DNA of 64,000 nt from Welwitschia mirabilis. Lineage: Eukaryota; Gnetophyta; Gnetopsida; Welwitschiales. Made by a program: the position numbers and the translations under genes. The stretch is taken from assembly GCA_051453625.1 (NCBI GenBank), contig JBOZIK010000001.1, forward strand, positions 154,740,709-154,804,708, written 5' to 3'. The notes under the pieces are model-generated. The model was not told the DNA's origin, ran no database searches, and was given only the letters and a program-made list of their open reading frames with translations. Of the stretch, positions 37,054 through 49,680 are shown piece after piece. Within the stretch, counting starts at the first letter, position 1. Each line of letters starts with the position of its first letter.

Positions 37054-39438
37054 GCTATCATGATCTTTAACTCCTGATAAAACTTCTACATCATTAAGAG
37101 AAATAATAAAGTAAGTGTGATGAATAAAGGAATTGATTACCAAAAAGTCATCTTCATTTATTATTACATTCTAGTAAAATTTCAAAATAGACTTTGGGAA
37201 GTAAGAATAAATAGTTATAATTATTTGTTTGAATTTTATCAAGGTAAAAGGGTTCAAACAAAGTAAGAAATGATTAAATATTATTTCTTCCAAAAAAGAG
37301 TCCTTCTCTTCCAATCATGGTGGCTTGAAAGAATAGAATAGAATAAGGAAAAAGAAATTACAATGAGAAAAAAAAAATGAAGGTGTAAGTTAGGGAAGTA
37401 AAAAATGAAATAAAAGAAAAATAGATGGATTTCATATGTAAAAATAAACTCACCAATGCACTAGAAACCCAGAGAAAACTAAATTAGAGCTACAAGAGAA
37501 GGTCAGCTATGCAAAGAGGAACATAAACAGTGGCATTAATGAGGCTAGATAGTGGTACTAGTAAAATGTAGAGAGATAAGTTAGGCAAATGTAAGGAGGG
37601 TTATAGTAGTTTAAACATCGCAAAAACTATAATTGATTAGTAGAAGTGGCTCAAAAATTCATGGGTTTTTATAGAAAGTAAATATAAGGCTAGACCATTA
37701 GATGACTAGATTTTATTAATGATTTAATTGATTTTACCTTAGATATAAACATGGAAAGATGGGTTAAAACACAAAAATCACAATGTGTTTCTTGATGTAC
37801 TTTTTGGTAGAAGGGAAAAAAAAGGAATATGACTTGGTATAGATGATGAAAGTGAATGGATATGTAATTAATTAGATGAATGAAATAACAAACCATACTA
37901 TGAATCCTATGAATAAATGAGACATGATAAATGCAATATATTATCTTTTTATTTGCATAATTTTAGATGGATATTTTACTAAGATAAAGAAAATATGTTA
38001 ATTAGTACATCCTTGCAAATTCATGACTAGCTAAAGAATCTCAAATGTAATTTATTAGAATAATCAATCAAAATATCTCTCTAATCCCACATTAATTTCA
38101 TTTATTTTCTTGCTTCTTTTAAGGGCATACATCATTTAAGCATTTAATCACATTGAGCATGTAGTGCTATGACACCTTCTTTCAACATATTTAACATGTT
38201 ATACTAAAAGGATTTAGTGCTATATTACCAGCAAGCATCTATATTCTTAGTGTAGATGAATGTATTACAAATGAATTGTTATATCTATATTACTAATAGG
38301 CATCCAAATCCATGTTGTAGTTAACTAAATTCAATAAAAATAATCATAAAGATATGCTAAAAGAGCCTTAAGACTTTTCTTGATTTTCTTTTCTCTTTAT
38401 TATTTTTTCCCCTTATATTTTTATCACATAAAAGGGAACACTAATTCATTAGCCTAATATAGAAATTATCTCATTCCCATGAATTCTTTAAAATAAGGAA
38501 ACACCATGAAAGAATAAAATTTACCTTTTTTAAAATTATAAATTATAAAACTATAAATGCATAAAAATCTTAACAAACACCTCAAAACTTCAAAGTATTA
38601 GCTAATGAAAGAGAAAAAATCTTACAAAATCCCAACTAAATTTTGCAAAGGTAAATAACCTCTTTATTCATGAATGAAAGGAAATACATTAACCAGAACC
38701 ATTAAGTCTCATAAACTCATAAGATGATGAAATAAGTGGATTAAATGTAGGTGATGAAGGGTTACATTGGAGGTGATTTGGATAAGTGAAAATGACTAAT
38801 GTCTAAATAATAGTAATGAGTGTGGTTGAGGTCTTTTATGAAAAGAGAATTCTTGAATACATGAGGGTTTTTCATGATTTAATCCAAACATCCTAAGACT
38901 AGAGTAAGTAATTTCAATTCATTCTCATTTGATAAAACAAAGTTAGGCTTATAAGAATAGTGTATGCTTATGAATGAAGAGGGAAATATTAAGGGATTAG
39001 GGTTTTATAATCAAAATAATAAGATGATTGATCAAGTGATAAATTATGCCTAGAAATATTTTTATGATAAGACTTTATACATAAGTTTAAAAATGCAAGA
39101 AGGATATGAAAAAAGTACTCATTATAGTTCAAACATTCTTAATCATGGGATGATCTTCCTATTCTTTTATCTTTATTAACCAACAATTCTTACAAAACAT
39201 TGTTATTTGATAAAGACATAAATGAATTAAAAATCAAAAAAAAGGAATGTTCATCATCAAAGATATATATTAAGTTATCAAGAGTTAAGTCCATATTAAA
39301 AGAAGGATCATTTTCAAGATTAACATATGAATCATAATCCAAATAAAATAGAGAAAGATGGAAAATGTTTTTCTTGTAGGAGAAGGAATCAAGATTATCA
39401 AGACTTTTAATAAACTCTACTTTGTTCAGATCTTCAGT

Positions 39439-40000
39439 CTATTTCATGGTATTAAAAATATTCAAATTAATAGTAATGTTATCAAATGAAATTTTAACAA
39501 TACCATTCTTACAATTGATAAGAGCATTAGTAGTAGCAAGAAAAGGTCTTCTCAAGATGATAGGAATGGTATGACTTTTTTCCATCTCCAAAACTATAAA
39601 GTCCATAAGAAAGTAGTAATGTACTCCTTGAATAATCACATCCTCTACTATATCCAAAGGTTCTTTTAAAGAATTATCAACTAATTATAATTTAATTTTA
39701 GTTTTTTTTTAAAATCATTTAAATGGACTTCATTATAGACACTATAAGTACAAGATTAACATGGCTTCAAAATCTAATAAGGCTTGTTAAAATTTTAGGT
39801 TCTTAGTGGTAATGGCAATGGTAGCACATCTTGAATCTTTTAATTTTGAAAAAATTAAGTTTTGAATGATAGAACTAGTTTGTTGGGTAAAGAAGGATCT
39901 GCTTTTCATACTCATTCTTCTTTTGATAGTGCATAGATCTTTTAGAAATTTAGCATGAGAAGGTACTTATTTAATGGATTTTAAAAGAGGAATCTTAATC
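39439..40000 (-). pseudogene. Retropepsin and gag-protease junction of element B
   Basis: The open piece 39439-39657 is the end of a Ty3 protease: residues VEDVIIQGVHYYFLMDFIVLE, then IPIILRRPFLATTNALINC and INLNIFN, the exact block order of Athila/Tat-like proteases (family LGRPFL; here LRRPFL). Further right at about 39870-39975 the minus strand reads HAKFLKDLCTIKRRM, the conserved junction before protease. The catalytic Asp region between them is broken by frameshifts. Confidence 0.85.
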
Positions 40001-41560
40001 TTCAATTCCTTGAAAATTTATAGTGCTTCTTGTTACTTCTTAGTTAATAGATTTTTTCTAAGTTATTGAGGAAATTATGGGAATTATTTATAACTGAAAA
40101 TAACTTCTTCTACTTCATGTTTCTTCTTTACCTTTTCCTTACTTTTAGGCTTATCTTGTTGTAGTACTTCTTCTTATGGTTGTTTTTCTAATAATCTTTG
40201 TTAATTTATTTTCTATTTCTCAAATGCATGATCTTAGTTTTCTTGATTTGTGCATCTTTTATTAACTTATAGATACTAAGGTTAGGCTCATGTGTAGTAG
40301 AAGGTTTTTCCTTCTCACATTGATTGAGTGATATAAGGATATGTGTGGTGGTTTTACTTAATTATTACATTCCTTACTTTAACGTTTTCAATGTGAAAGA
40401 GGTTTATTGGTTAAATTGTAGTTGTGATGTATTGATGTGATGTTGAAATTTCATAAAATTATAAAGTATAGCTTATAAAGAATTAGAAGTTTAGGAAATA
40501 TTTGAATTCTTAGGTTGATTAGTTAAGGATTAAATAGGATTATCTTATTTAAATGATAAGTTTGGGTGATTTCTTCATTTAAGGTTGTAGATATTGGAGT
40601 AGGGATTATTTTCTCTTTAATTTTACCATTATTGTCCTATAGCATTAACTTATTTTTTTACTACTCCTTGAAATATAATAATGAATGAACAGTATAAAGT
40701 TTCATGAGAATCCATGAGATAAATTTTTCAATAAATAGTTGGAGGCATGGGCTTAAGATTCATACTAAGAGTCTCAATATTTTTAGAAATCTCATTCAAC
40801 TTTCGGTTGACTTCATTATTATCAATGATTTTAAAAATACTAGTGGATCTAATAGGTTTTTATGATCTTATTATCTTATAAAGTTTTTCCTACTACTTAG
40901 AACTTTTGGTTATAATATCAAGAAAATACCAAGCTTTATCAATTTTAAGATCTAAAACACTTCGTTTATACATCATTTCCATAATTTTCCTATGATTGGA
41001 TGAAAGTATTTCATTAAAGAAACTTATAATTCTTCCTTACTTAATTCTATGTTATGGGCATTTAATAAGTAGAATTTTAAAAATTTCTAAAGTGTAGAAT
41101 AAGGCTTTACTATCCTTTTATTATAAGTTTATGATTTCTCTTCTAATAATTATGACTAGGGAAAATGTTTCTAAGGAATACTTAATTAAATTTAATTTAA
41201 GTATTGATGGAAATAAGGGGAAAAGGGAAGAATATCTATCTAAGTGCATTAGATGTATTATGATTTTAAGGAATTATAGAAAGAACACACTTAAACTAAT
41301 TAAGATATAAGTAAAGATTCCTAGATCTAAACCATGAAGATGCAGAAAAAATAAATAAATGTTAGTTTAAGCCAATTCTCTAAGCATTAAGAGGTTGAAC
41401 AATGTAAGAGGATGTACATAGGCATTGTGGTAAAAGATATCTTTTCAAGATTCTTCTGGATTAGTTGAAGTTAAAGTTTCTTATATAGTTATTTTGGCTT
41501 TTCTAATATCTCTCTTATGATTAGTTTCTAGGGCTTCTATCCATTTCAGAGTTGAGAGTG
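40001..41560 (-). pseudogene. gag remnant of element B
   Basis: Upstream of protease on the minus strand. Short in-phase pieces recall the gag C-terminal half of Athila/Tat elements (for example a block with KAWYFLDII at about 40920-40960, where relatives have EAYELLEDMA). Heavily broken; the N-terminal part is not clearly delimited. Confidence 0.5.
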
Positions 41561-42452
41561 ATATAGTAAAATCTACCATTACATATTTGTTTCCAATTCA
41601 CAAAACATAAGAAAATAGTTAAGTTAAGTTACATTTTTAGATGCACACAATATGTGAAAAGGTTCAAGATGTTGTAAACATAAGATTCACTCAAGCTCAA
41701 GGTATTTTAATACAAAATTCAATAGCACTAGTTAAGAGAAATGGTAGTGCCAACAAGATGACATAAAGATATTTCAATAAAAATAACAGTGTAGCTCCTG
41801 AAAAAACTAATAGTCTAAGATGATAGGTGAGTATGATTAACTCATAAAAAAAAGATTGAATGCAGATTCTGAGAAGGAGTAATATAAAATAGAAATCATA
41901 ATGCAATGCAATGCAATGTAAGAAATGAAAATTATAAAAATAAACAATAGATGTATTGAAGTACTTCTTTAAAATTTTTATTGATAAAGTCCTTCTTCAT
42001 AAAATGTCTTTAAATGTCTACTGTAAAAGTCATTTAAGATAAAGAAGGAAAGAGATGAGAGAAGAGATGATAGAAACAGAGAAAGAAGATTGATAAAAGA
42101 AGGATTTTTTTCCTTCTTATTTTATCTTGATTTCTTTACTTTAAACCTATAAAAGATTAACCTGTGTAAAGAAAATTTGATATACTATATGCTCTTTACA
42201 AGAAATAAAGAAAAAAATAGAAAAAAAAATAAAAAGATAAAAATAAAGAAAGAAGAAGAAAAAGAAAAAATAAAAAAAAAGTCACCACATTAGGTTCTAT
42301 TGATCAAGTTATATGCATGATCAAAACCAATCCACTAGTGATATAAGGGATTAGTATAAAACAAAGATAATTAAAAAATAAAAGCTAAAAAAATAAAAAG
42401 GGGTACAAAAATAAAACTTTGTGCATGCTCCACTATATCTACTGGGTTACTA
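41561..42452 (-). other. Leader of element B
   Basis: No gene recognised. It contains a long A-rich purine tract at 42206-42283 and a short open frame on the minus strand (41697-41906) of low-complexity hydrophobic composition that is probably chance. Confidence 0.4.
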
Positions 42453-42470
42453 TTCCCAGAAATGATACCA
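42453..42470 (-). other. Primer-binding site of element B, tRNA-Asp type
   Basis: The reverse complement TGGTATCATTTCTGGGAA matches TGGCGCCGTTGCCGGGGA at 11 of 18 positions; six of the seven differences are C-to-T or G-to-A. It lies seven bases from the LTR edge at 42478. Confidence 0.65.
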
Positions 42471-42477
42471 AAAAAGC

Positions 42478-43265
42478 TATTTGTGGTAAAATCTAGCTAT
42501 GCTTATATCTATCATCAATGTATGACAAATAGCAAGATCACCTTAAGAATAAAAATTTTCCATGGTCAAACTCACCTTTTACTAATAATATTAGAACTTC
42601 CATTTCTAGTATGGTCCCAATGTTATTATTTCATAAAGATATATAACAAAAGCTATTAATAAAACAATCATAATAATAATGAGTGATAGAGAGTGAAATG
42701 ATATAAGAGATTAGGAACAGAACATAGCATTTAAAATATCATAATAGCTTTATGGAAAAACGTAAGCACTAAAGTGAATTCATATAGGTTTTACTTCCAA
42801 CTTAAATATAATGGCTCAATCCCATCCATCATAGACATGAGTGATTATGCTTTTTTATCTCAAGAAAAATAGCATAATACCTCCATCATAGACATTATGG
42901 TAATATATTTAAGCCATCTAGATTTTATAGTAAGAATAAAATAAGCATGAAAAATAGAATCTCTAAAGATCCATCAAATAGACATTCAAGTTATATAAGC
43001 TAAAATGAAAAGAAGAATCATCAAAAAGATCTTAAAGTAAAATCATGCCTCAATTAATTCTAATCATAATAGTTATGAAACAATCACAACTTAATATTAA
43101 AGCAATTCATTAAGAACATGTAATACTTTATTATTTAAATCATACAATTAATAAATTTACTTATGCTAAACCAAAAAGCATCATACTAGCTTGGTAGCTA
43201 GCCCATCCCAATGGGAGGCTTAGAAAGAACTCATGACTTAAGCTCCTATCTCTTATATAACATGA
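42478..43265 (-). repeat. 5' LTR of element B, left part
   Basis: It aligns with 25046-25845. The similarity breaks at the small copia insertion and resumes at 50210. Confidence 0.8.
43261..43265. repeat. Target duplication of small copia, left copy (CATGA)
   Basis: CATGA here and AATGA at 50205-50209 flank the two 175-bp LTRs; one base differs. The uninterrupted LTR of B reads ATATGATAATCATA at this point, supporting the site. Confidence 0.7.
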
Positions 43266-43440
43266 CAATAATTACTAACACTAAGTATACATCATGGTCT
43301 TATGTCTCAAAATGTGTGAAGACCCTAATGATATGCTTGGCTATTTAAGTAAGTTCTTTGTTGAATAATAGATAGCAATACAATTTCACCTTTGGGAAAT
43401 CTTGTGTTTCTTCAATTTTTAGCATTATTATTTTCTAACA
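43266..43440 (+). repeat. 5' LTR of small copia (175 bp)
   Basis: It begins CAATAATTACTAAC (TG mutated to CA) and ends TTTTCTAACA. The whole aligns without gaps with 50030-50204, including GCTATTTAAGTAAG and GTTGAATAATAGATAG. Confidence 0.9.
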
Positions 43441-43442
43441 AG

Positions 43443-43454
43443 TTGTATCAGAGC
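43443..43454 (+). other. Primer-binding site, initiator tRNA-Met type
   Basis: TTGTATCAGAGC, one base from the standard TGGTATCAGAGC, two bases past the LTR end. Confidence 0.85.
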
Positions 43455-44632
43455 TTCTAGGTGAGGGTTCCTAAAGCTTCTTGGCCACTCCTTAAGCACT
43501 TATGCTTCTTGTTGCTTATTTCATACTCCTTTGGATGTCTTACATGCCATTGGTTACCTCTATTTTTTAAATTTTTGAGCTTCTTTAAGATTCTTTGAGC
43601 TCCATGTATAGTTTTTTTTTTGTTTTTCTTTTAAATTTTTGCATATTGCTTTCTTTAAAGAAGCAAACTTATTAATATCTTAAGTCACTATTATTGAAAT
43701 CTCAATCGTTATTGTTAGATAGTATTTATTGGTATTAAGTTATAATTCTTGTATGTTATTAAGTTGCGAGAAAAATATATATGCTTGATAAACTATTGTA
43801 GACTATATTGACTCACTGCAAGATTAGTTTCATATTGTGTAGGTTACTTAAAATTCTACACTATTATAGCTTCTTCTAGGTTTAGTAATCCTAAAAAGGT
43901 AGTGTCTGACTCTATGTTACCTACTTGCATGTGTGATTTCCAGCCCCTTGAAACTTTTTTTAAGTAAGCTATCACTAGATTTATAGCTCCACTAGCTTCT
44001 TACATCCTACATTACTCTATTGCTTTGAAGATATTTTCCAGTGGCTCCCACAGATCTCCTTCTAACTAAGTCGTTCTGACTCCATGTTATCTACACCTAT
44101 CATGTTGTAGCTTATATGTCATTTTTAAGTGCATTTTCTTATAAGCTTTTCAAGCACCACTACTGTGTTGTCTTGTATGGCATACCTATCAAGAATTGCA
44201 TTATGCTAATTCATCACAACCCTGTGTCCTACACGCCTCTATCAGTGCATCCTCCACAGTCTCTTATTTCTTCATGTGCCTCTTCCATGTTGTGATTTCT
44301 TTCTACTTTGCATTATTACATGACTTACTTGTGTTCCAAATATATGTAAACTTGTAGCCATTAATGTCCCTCACTGCATCGACTCCATGTAGTTCTCTCT
44401 TTGCACCTACTACATCTGCATATGTCATGCTCTATGCACCTATTTCTGTGAATCTGTCATGCTTGCTCATCCACCTATTAATAATGAGGTGTTAGTGATT
44501 GACACCTATGTATCTACCTATTGAATTAGTGTGTTCATATATTTGTGTCTACTATTGCACTTTATAGCATATCAATTCCAAGATATATTTTAAATATATA
44601 TTTTTTGATAGACTTTTATTACCAATCGAATG

Positions 44633-44704
44633 TTGATGTAATGGTAAAGGGGGTCATTTATCTAGTGAGAGATTTAGGGTTTGATTCCAAGCCCTATTAA
44701 AAAT
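44633..44704 (+). other. tRNA-like Pol III promoter boxes, possible SINE head
   Basis: An A-box-like TGTAATGGTAAAG (44637-44649) is followed at about 30 bases by a B-box-like GGTTTGATTCC (44678-44688; consensus GGTTCGANTCC). The spacing fits a tRNA-derived promoter. The rest would lie in the 100-N gap, so it cannot be confirmed. It does not fold into a complete tRNA as far as seen. Confidence 0.3.
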
Positions 44705-44804
44705 NNNNNNNNNNNNNNNNNNNNNNNNNNNNNNNNNNNNNNNNNNNNNNNNNNNNNNNNNNNNNNNNNNNNNNNNNNNNNNNNNNNNNNNNNNNNNNNN
44801 NNNN
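44705..44804. other. Assembly gap of exactly 100 N
   Basis: Placeholder gap of unknown size in the small copia leader. Confidence 0.9.
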
Positions 44805-44812
44805 CCAATCAG

Positions 44813-44849
44813 CTTATTTCTAATTAATGATGGACTGATTAGAAATAAG
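44813..44849. repeat. 12-bp perfect inverted repeat beside a TATA box
   Basis: CTTATTTCTAAT (44813-44824) and ATTAGAAATAAG (44838-44849) are exact reverse complements with a 13-base loop, directly before GGGTTTATAAATAGAC. It may be part of a promoter in the C-rich segment. Confidence 0.6.
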
Positions 44850-46020
44850 GGTTTATAAATAGACACACTAGAGTTATGATCCCTGGTCAAACAAACATAG
44901 ACTCCTACTAGTATTCCATCATCAGAGAGAGAAAACCCTAATGCTCATATCAACTGGAGGATAACCCAAATGGGATTCAATGGAGTTAGGCACACTTCTG
45001 CCTTCTTATTCTAATCTAGATAATTTGATATGAAGATTATAGTTTATTATTTGATTATGGAATTTAATTATATCATTAACTACCTGATTGCTAGTCCTAC
45101 TCAATCTTATACGCTCCTACCTATGGATCCTTTTTATTATTTGTGCTGCTACCTTTGTCTACTAGCTTAATATTATGGTCCATTATATCACTTGTGGCTT
45201 GCACCTATTGCCACTTGCCATTGCTATTTGCACTAAAGATCTTTGGTGAGGAATATAGAAATCATTTCCTAGGGAATAATTCATTCCACCCAGATGGGAG
45301 CTACACTTTTCATCTAGCACTAATCACCATCTCTATGTCTTTAGTGCTTATTCCTACTTCATCATCATTCTGCCTGTGTATTTCTTAGCATCTGTTTTAT
45401 TATTGGCTATCTGAGCTTATCTGTTCTGATACTTGTGACCTACTCTATGTGTTCTTAATTTATGTGATCTACTTCTCTGCTTGCATTCTTGACACTAAGC
45501 TATCTATGTGCCACTGCTACCTACAGCTTTTCTACTTGCTCTATGTTCTCTATAAGTTTTAAGCTACCTACACCTTATTTCTCCCACTGCTGGTCTATAA
45601 GTTTTAAGCTACTACTAGTGCCAATTAGCTCTGGCCTCTCCTTTTATGCCTTATCAACTTTACATTTGTTTTTCTTCTATTTATGTACCTTTGGATCCTG
45701 TTACTTGCCCCTCTCTATGTATTGTACCTTTGCTTTTCTTCATGCATCCTATGCCTCTTGCCTGTGCCTATGCTCTTATCTACATCCATGATTCTTGATT
45801 GCTACCAACCAACTGGTCTCTTCTTATCTGATTGCATTCCTTGCTTAGCTCACCCTCCATTATTCTGTTGGGCATGTCTCCATGACTTCCTATTCACCTG
45901 CTATTCATAATTACCATTTTCTATACTATCCATTTCTGCAACTATGGTCTCCTCTTATTCTTCTGTACTACTTTTCTAATCATCAACTATGACTTGCACT
46001 CCATAGATAACTCTTTCCTC

Positions 46021-47728
46021 TACTCTATTTGCACCTATGATTATTGATGTCATTATATTTGACCAAATAAAAACTTTAAATAAATTTGTTTTCCAACATC
46101 AGTTACTAACTTCACATTAGTGTGAAGGTCAAGAGAATCTATGTTAAGGTGAGATGGTAGGTTCAATTTCATGCAATGTTTAGAAAAATACAATTTTTTA
46201 AATTTGTACTAATTACTTAATTCATTCTACATACATGCAAGATTACTTAGACATTATTTAGTTATTATCTATTTAGTTATTATTTATTTGTGTGCATATC
46301 TCCTTTAGTGGAACTATCACTATCCATTATTTCAACTTTACATACATTGGTAGTTTTAGCTATTTTTACTATTCTAGGATTTTTTTAAAATTTTATTGAG
46401 TTTTTGAATATTTTTTTAGACTTGTAAGCCCATTACTCATTTTTTTAAACATATTTTTATGCACTTAAAAGTTTCTGGGATTTTTTTTTTTAAAAACAAA
46501 TGATAAGCCCTTAACCTTATTTTTTATCATCAAGTTGAGTTTGGGATATGGATCAAGATCCACTTGATTTCATTTTTCTCTCACTTAGACTATTTATTAT
46601 GAATTAGATAGATTGAGCTAAGTTTTGGATGTTGAGCAAGATCCACTTAGTTTAGCTATACTAAATCAAACACTGTCCTTATATTTTTTTTAGTGTTTTA
46701 TTTTCTTTTATTGCTTTCTCACACTAAATTTTAATTTTTTATGATTAAGGATAAAATTAAAAATTGCTTTCACTCTTAAACACATTATGTTTCACACTAG
46801 TAATAAGTTTTGATTGGTGGCTAGTACAAGGAGCCTTACATAGACAAAGATCCATGTTAGGCTATGCTACCCTCTAGGCTTATTGTTTAGTCTTAACTAC
46901 CTTAACTATGAAGTTTGAGCCATACGAGATCCATGTTTCTCTTAAGCAAAAATGTCCTACGCATCCTAAGATCCATATACCTACATACATCTTGGGAGTT
47001 GATGGTACATTAGGTGAAGGCAGGAGGCATAGTGGTAGGGCCTACTAGAATTTCATCACCAAGTTGATAGGGATTTATAAGTGTAATCAATTTTAAAATT
47101 TACTAATTATAAGGTATAAGAAGATATCTGACATTGCATGATGCTCTTCCTTAATGGGGGTATATAGTTAAGGAAACCAAAGTTGGGTGATGATTTGGAA
47201 GCCCCACCAAGGTGATTCAAGCTTTTATCCTTTTACTCCCTTAGGAGATAAGGATATTCCCCTTGAAGAGGATGTGATCACTACCTAGATTTAGAAGCAG
47301 ATCTCAAAATTGACAAATCTTCATATTTATCATCTAATAATCAAATTAGACCCCTTGTATTAAAATCTACTCTTACTCACATTAAGAACTCTTTAACAAA
47401 ATTACCTTACTTATTCTCATGTGTGTAGGATTTGTGGGGTTTAAGGAGGATTTGTCCTGCTTATCACACATTGTGAGTTGGATAGATCACTTGAATTTTT
47501 AGGACTAATCCCTTTTCATAGTGACTATACCTCTCCATCATAACCTATTTTTATTTTTGCATTGTGACTATACCATTGTTATTTATTTTTTCTCTTTGTG
47601 TTTTGACAAGTTTTCTTTGTATTGGATAGACCAATTTTTTCATTAGTGGATGTGAGTAAGATCACTTTCGAAATCGACGTTACCTTACAACTTGTCAACC
47701 TTTCTCTCTCTCTTACTGATTCTTCATC
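46021..47728 (+). other. Leader of small copia, right part
   Basis: No gene recognised. A second B-box-like GGTTCAATTTC lies at 46160-46170. The words GATCAAGATCCACTTG (46550-46566) and GAGCAAGATCCACTTAG (46633-46649) form a short diverged repeat. A pyrimidine run (CTTTCTCTCTCTCTTAC) precedes the gag start codon. Confidence 0.45.
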
Positions 47729-48620
47729 ATGGCTTTGACATTAAAAGGCATATTCCATATCCTATCAGAGAGCTTTACACCAGTCTTAACTACTAGAATC
47801 ATTTTCAATCTTAGTGTGATCTTGCATAATAATCAGAGTTGGAAAAATTAGAATGAAGATTTTATGTCAACAATGTGGATTTATGGTTTTAATATGGATT
47901 TATTTAAATAAGACAATGTTACTTTTCAAGATTCAAATGAAGAAAAGGCATGGAAATCCATTGATCCCAAGCTCACAAAGATCATGTAAAAATCAGTGGC
48001 TATTATACACAAAAAGTTGATTGATATAGATAATACTTGTTATTCCAACTATTGTGCTTTATAGGACATCTTTTATGTAAATAATAATCTTAAGTTAATA
48101 AATCTCATTACAAGCATGAATAACCTTCACTATGAAAGGATAAAATATGTTATCTTGTAGCTTAGATCATAGCTATTAAAACTAAGATTACTGAGATAGA
48201 TCCAACCTTGAAAGTTTGCATAAATTATGTGGACCTAGTCCATTATTATTTGGATAATCCCTTTCTCTGTAGCTACATTCTATCTCTTCATGGAAGTAAG
48301 TGGCTATTTAATATGAAGTTTAACATGCTCAGTAAGGATTTTATTATTGCAAAAGCTCAGTTTAACTTCTCAGACTCCTCATCTTCTAATGTAGCTTGCA
48401 AAGTTTCTAATGCTCATAGATCTCCTCTTAAACATAAGAAGTCTTCTCACAACTCTTATCTATCATAGACATCACATTATGATAATGGTAAGGCTCAATA
48501 AAAATAACAAAATAAGCCTACTCAAACCTAGTTAAACAAAAAGTAAGTTAAGCATTCTAGTACTTTAATGAAAGACAAATAACAATGTCATGATGTGGAA
48601 GAAATGATCATACCTCAGAT
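47729..48620 (+). pseudogene. gag of small copia (broken)
   Basis: An ATG at 47729 opens MALTLKGIFHIL, the usual kind of start for this copia gag. A later piece (AWKSIDPKLTKIM, about 47949-47987) and the frame 48208-48468 follow; the latter ends in a Ser/Lys-rich tail (NAHRSPLKHKKSSHNSY), expected for a nucleic-acid-binding end. Several stops. No CCHC knuckle is intact. Confidence 0.6.
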
Positions 48621-49160
48621 TTCTATCAAATACCTTAGGATAAGATTAAGTTAACACCTAAGGCAAATGCAATTATTGAAGAGTCTAAATCCTTTAATAA
48701 TTATGATCATTATGAGTTAAATATAGTTTTTGATAATTCTAACTTTATGGATATGAATAAGCATATACCTTGTGATGAAAGTTAGATTCTTGACAGTAGT
48801 GCTAATTGTTACATGACTTATCAGTGTGATTATTCTGATGAATTTATTAATGTACTTAGTCAAGTTTATTTAATAGATATAACTCTAATTCTAGTGGAAA
48901 GATATGACTTGGTTACTCTTAACTTTACATCGCTTTCTCCATAGAGTACTCATGTTCTATATGTGCCTTCTGTGAGATTGCATCTTCTATTACTTTTCAA
49001 CATGGTGCTAGAAGATTACTCAATCTTTATGACAAAGCACTAAGTGGATATTTTTAATTCTAATAATAAACTAGTTATGCAAGGCTACAAATATGGTAAA
49101 CATATTCATCTTTAAAGCTATGTCAAAAAGTATGAGATCACTTATACCACTTCCTAAGCC
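48621..49160 (+). pseudogene. Protease of small copia (broken)
   Basis: At 48784-48822 the frame reads stop-ILDSSANCYMT where copia proteases have WILDSGASCHMT: the Trp is a stop (TGG to TAG) and the G of DSG is Ser, but the catalytic Asp remains. Downstream are THVLYVPSVRLHLLLL (about 48950-48995) and a YSIFMTKH piece, the usual following blocks. Confidence 0.7.
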
Positions 49161-49680
49161 AAAACCTTAGATACTCAATATCCTATAGTTGAGAGGGGAG
49201 ATGTAGCCATCAGTCCTGCTCTAGTTCCTTCTATTGGTACAGCTTCTTTGCAACCTTTAAGAATTAAGAAATTTGAGGCTTTAGGCACTTTTAATCATGG
49301 TTCTTATAGCAATTTAATAGGTTCTCTAACCAAAGAAGCTAATACTACTCACATGTGGCATCATAGTACTTGGTTACAGTCTACTCTCTAAGATGTTCAT
49401 CATAATGAAAAGGGTAAAAATAGAACCAAATATATCTCATATATAACTCATGATAATGATTTTGATAAGCCTCTTTTAATCTCTAATGGTAAACTGACTT
49501 CTTTAAAAGACATCATTTTACTTTATCAATGGATCCAAGTCATCAAAGAAGAATAGCATGCTCTTATATAAAATGTTACATGGGAGTTGGTTTATAGCAT
49601 GAACTCATCGCACCAATACATCATCTTATCATAGAATTAATAATTGCTACTCAAATAAAGATAGCTTGTCAAGATAAGTT
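49161..49680 (+). pseudogene. Pre-RT linker and RT start of small copia
   Basis: A WHH-type pre-integrase remnant is followed, without an integrase core, by the linker and RT start: KYISYITHDNDFDKPL, then QWIQVIKEE, stop, HALI, stop, NVTWELVY (about 49529-49590), where relatives have W--AM--E--AL--N-TWELV. RT then ends. A deletion must have removed integrase and the RT catalytic core. Confidence 0.65.

Larger units (their letters stand above)
35974..39438 (-). other. Internal region of element B without recognisable RT or integrase
   Basis: By position, RT, RNase H and integrase of B should be here, but no catalytic motif could be found on the minus strand. Visible are a GA-rich microsatellite (36211-36268), a minus-strand frame at 36465-36677 that stays open further upstream, a plus-strand frame at 36688-37053, and a CTATAAAAACCC box on the minus strand at 37663-37674. 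Either the pol is extremely decayed, or B was a non-autonomous element. Confidence 0.4.
43880..46020. other. C-rich, G-poor segment in the small copia leader
   Basis: This part is rich in C and T and poor in G on the plus strand, unlike its surroundings. Words such as CACTGCTACCT, CTACTTGC and CTATGTGCC recur irregularly. Open frames here (45143-45388, 45489-45791) are biased by this composition and are Leu/Ser/Tyr/Cys-rich without recognisable domains, so I do not call genes. A TATA-like TTTATAAATAGAC lies at 44851-44864. Confidence 0.45.

Noticed and set aside
44633-44704. Functional tRNA gene
   Set aside because: Only A- and B-box-like words are present. No cloverleaf with paired acceptor ends could be formed from the visible bases.
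45143-45910. Cys/Leu/Ser-rich open frames resembling small secreted or membrane proteins
   Set aside because: They overlap in two frames and reflect the C- and T-rich composition of the segment, which makes stop codons rare; there is no signal-peptide layout or domain.
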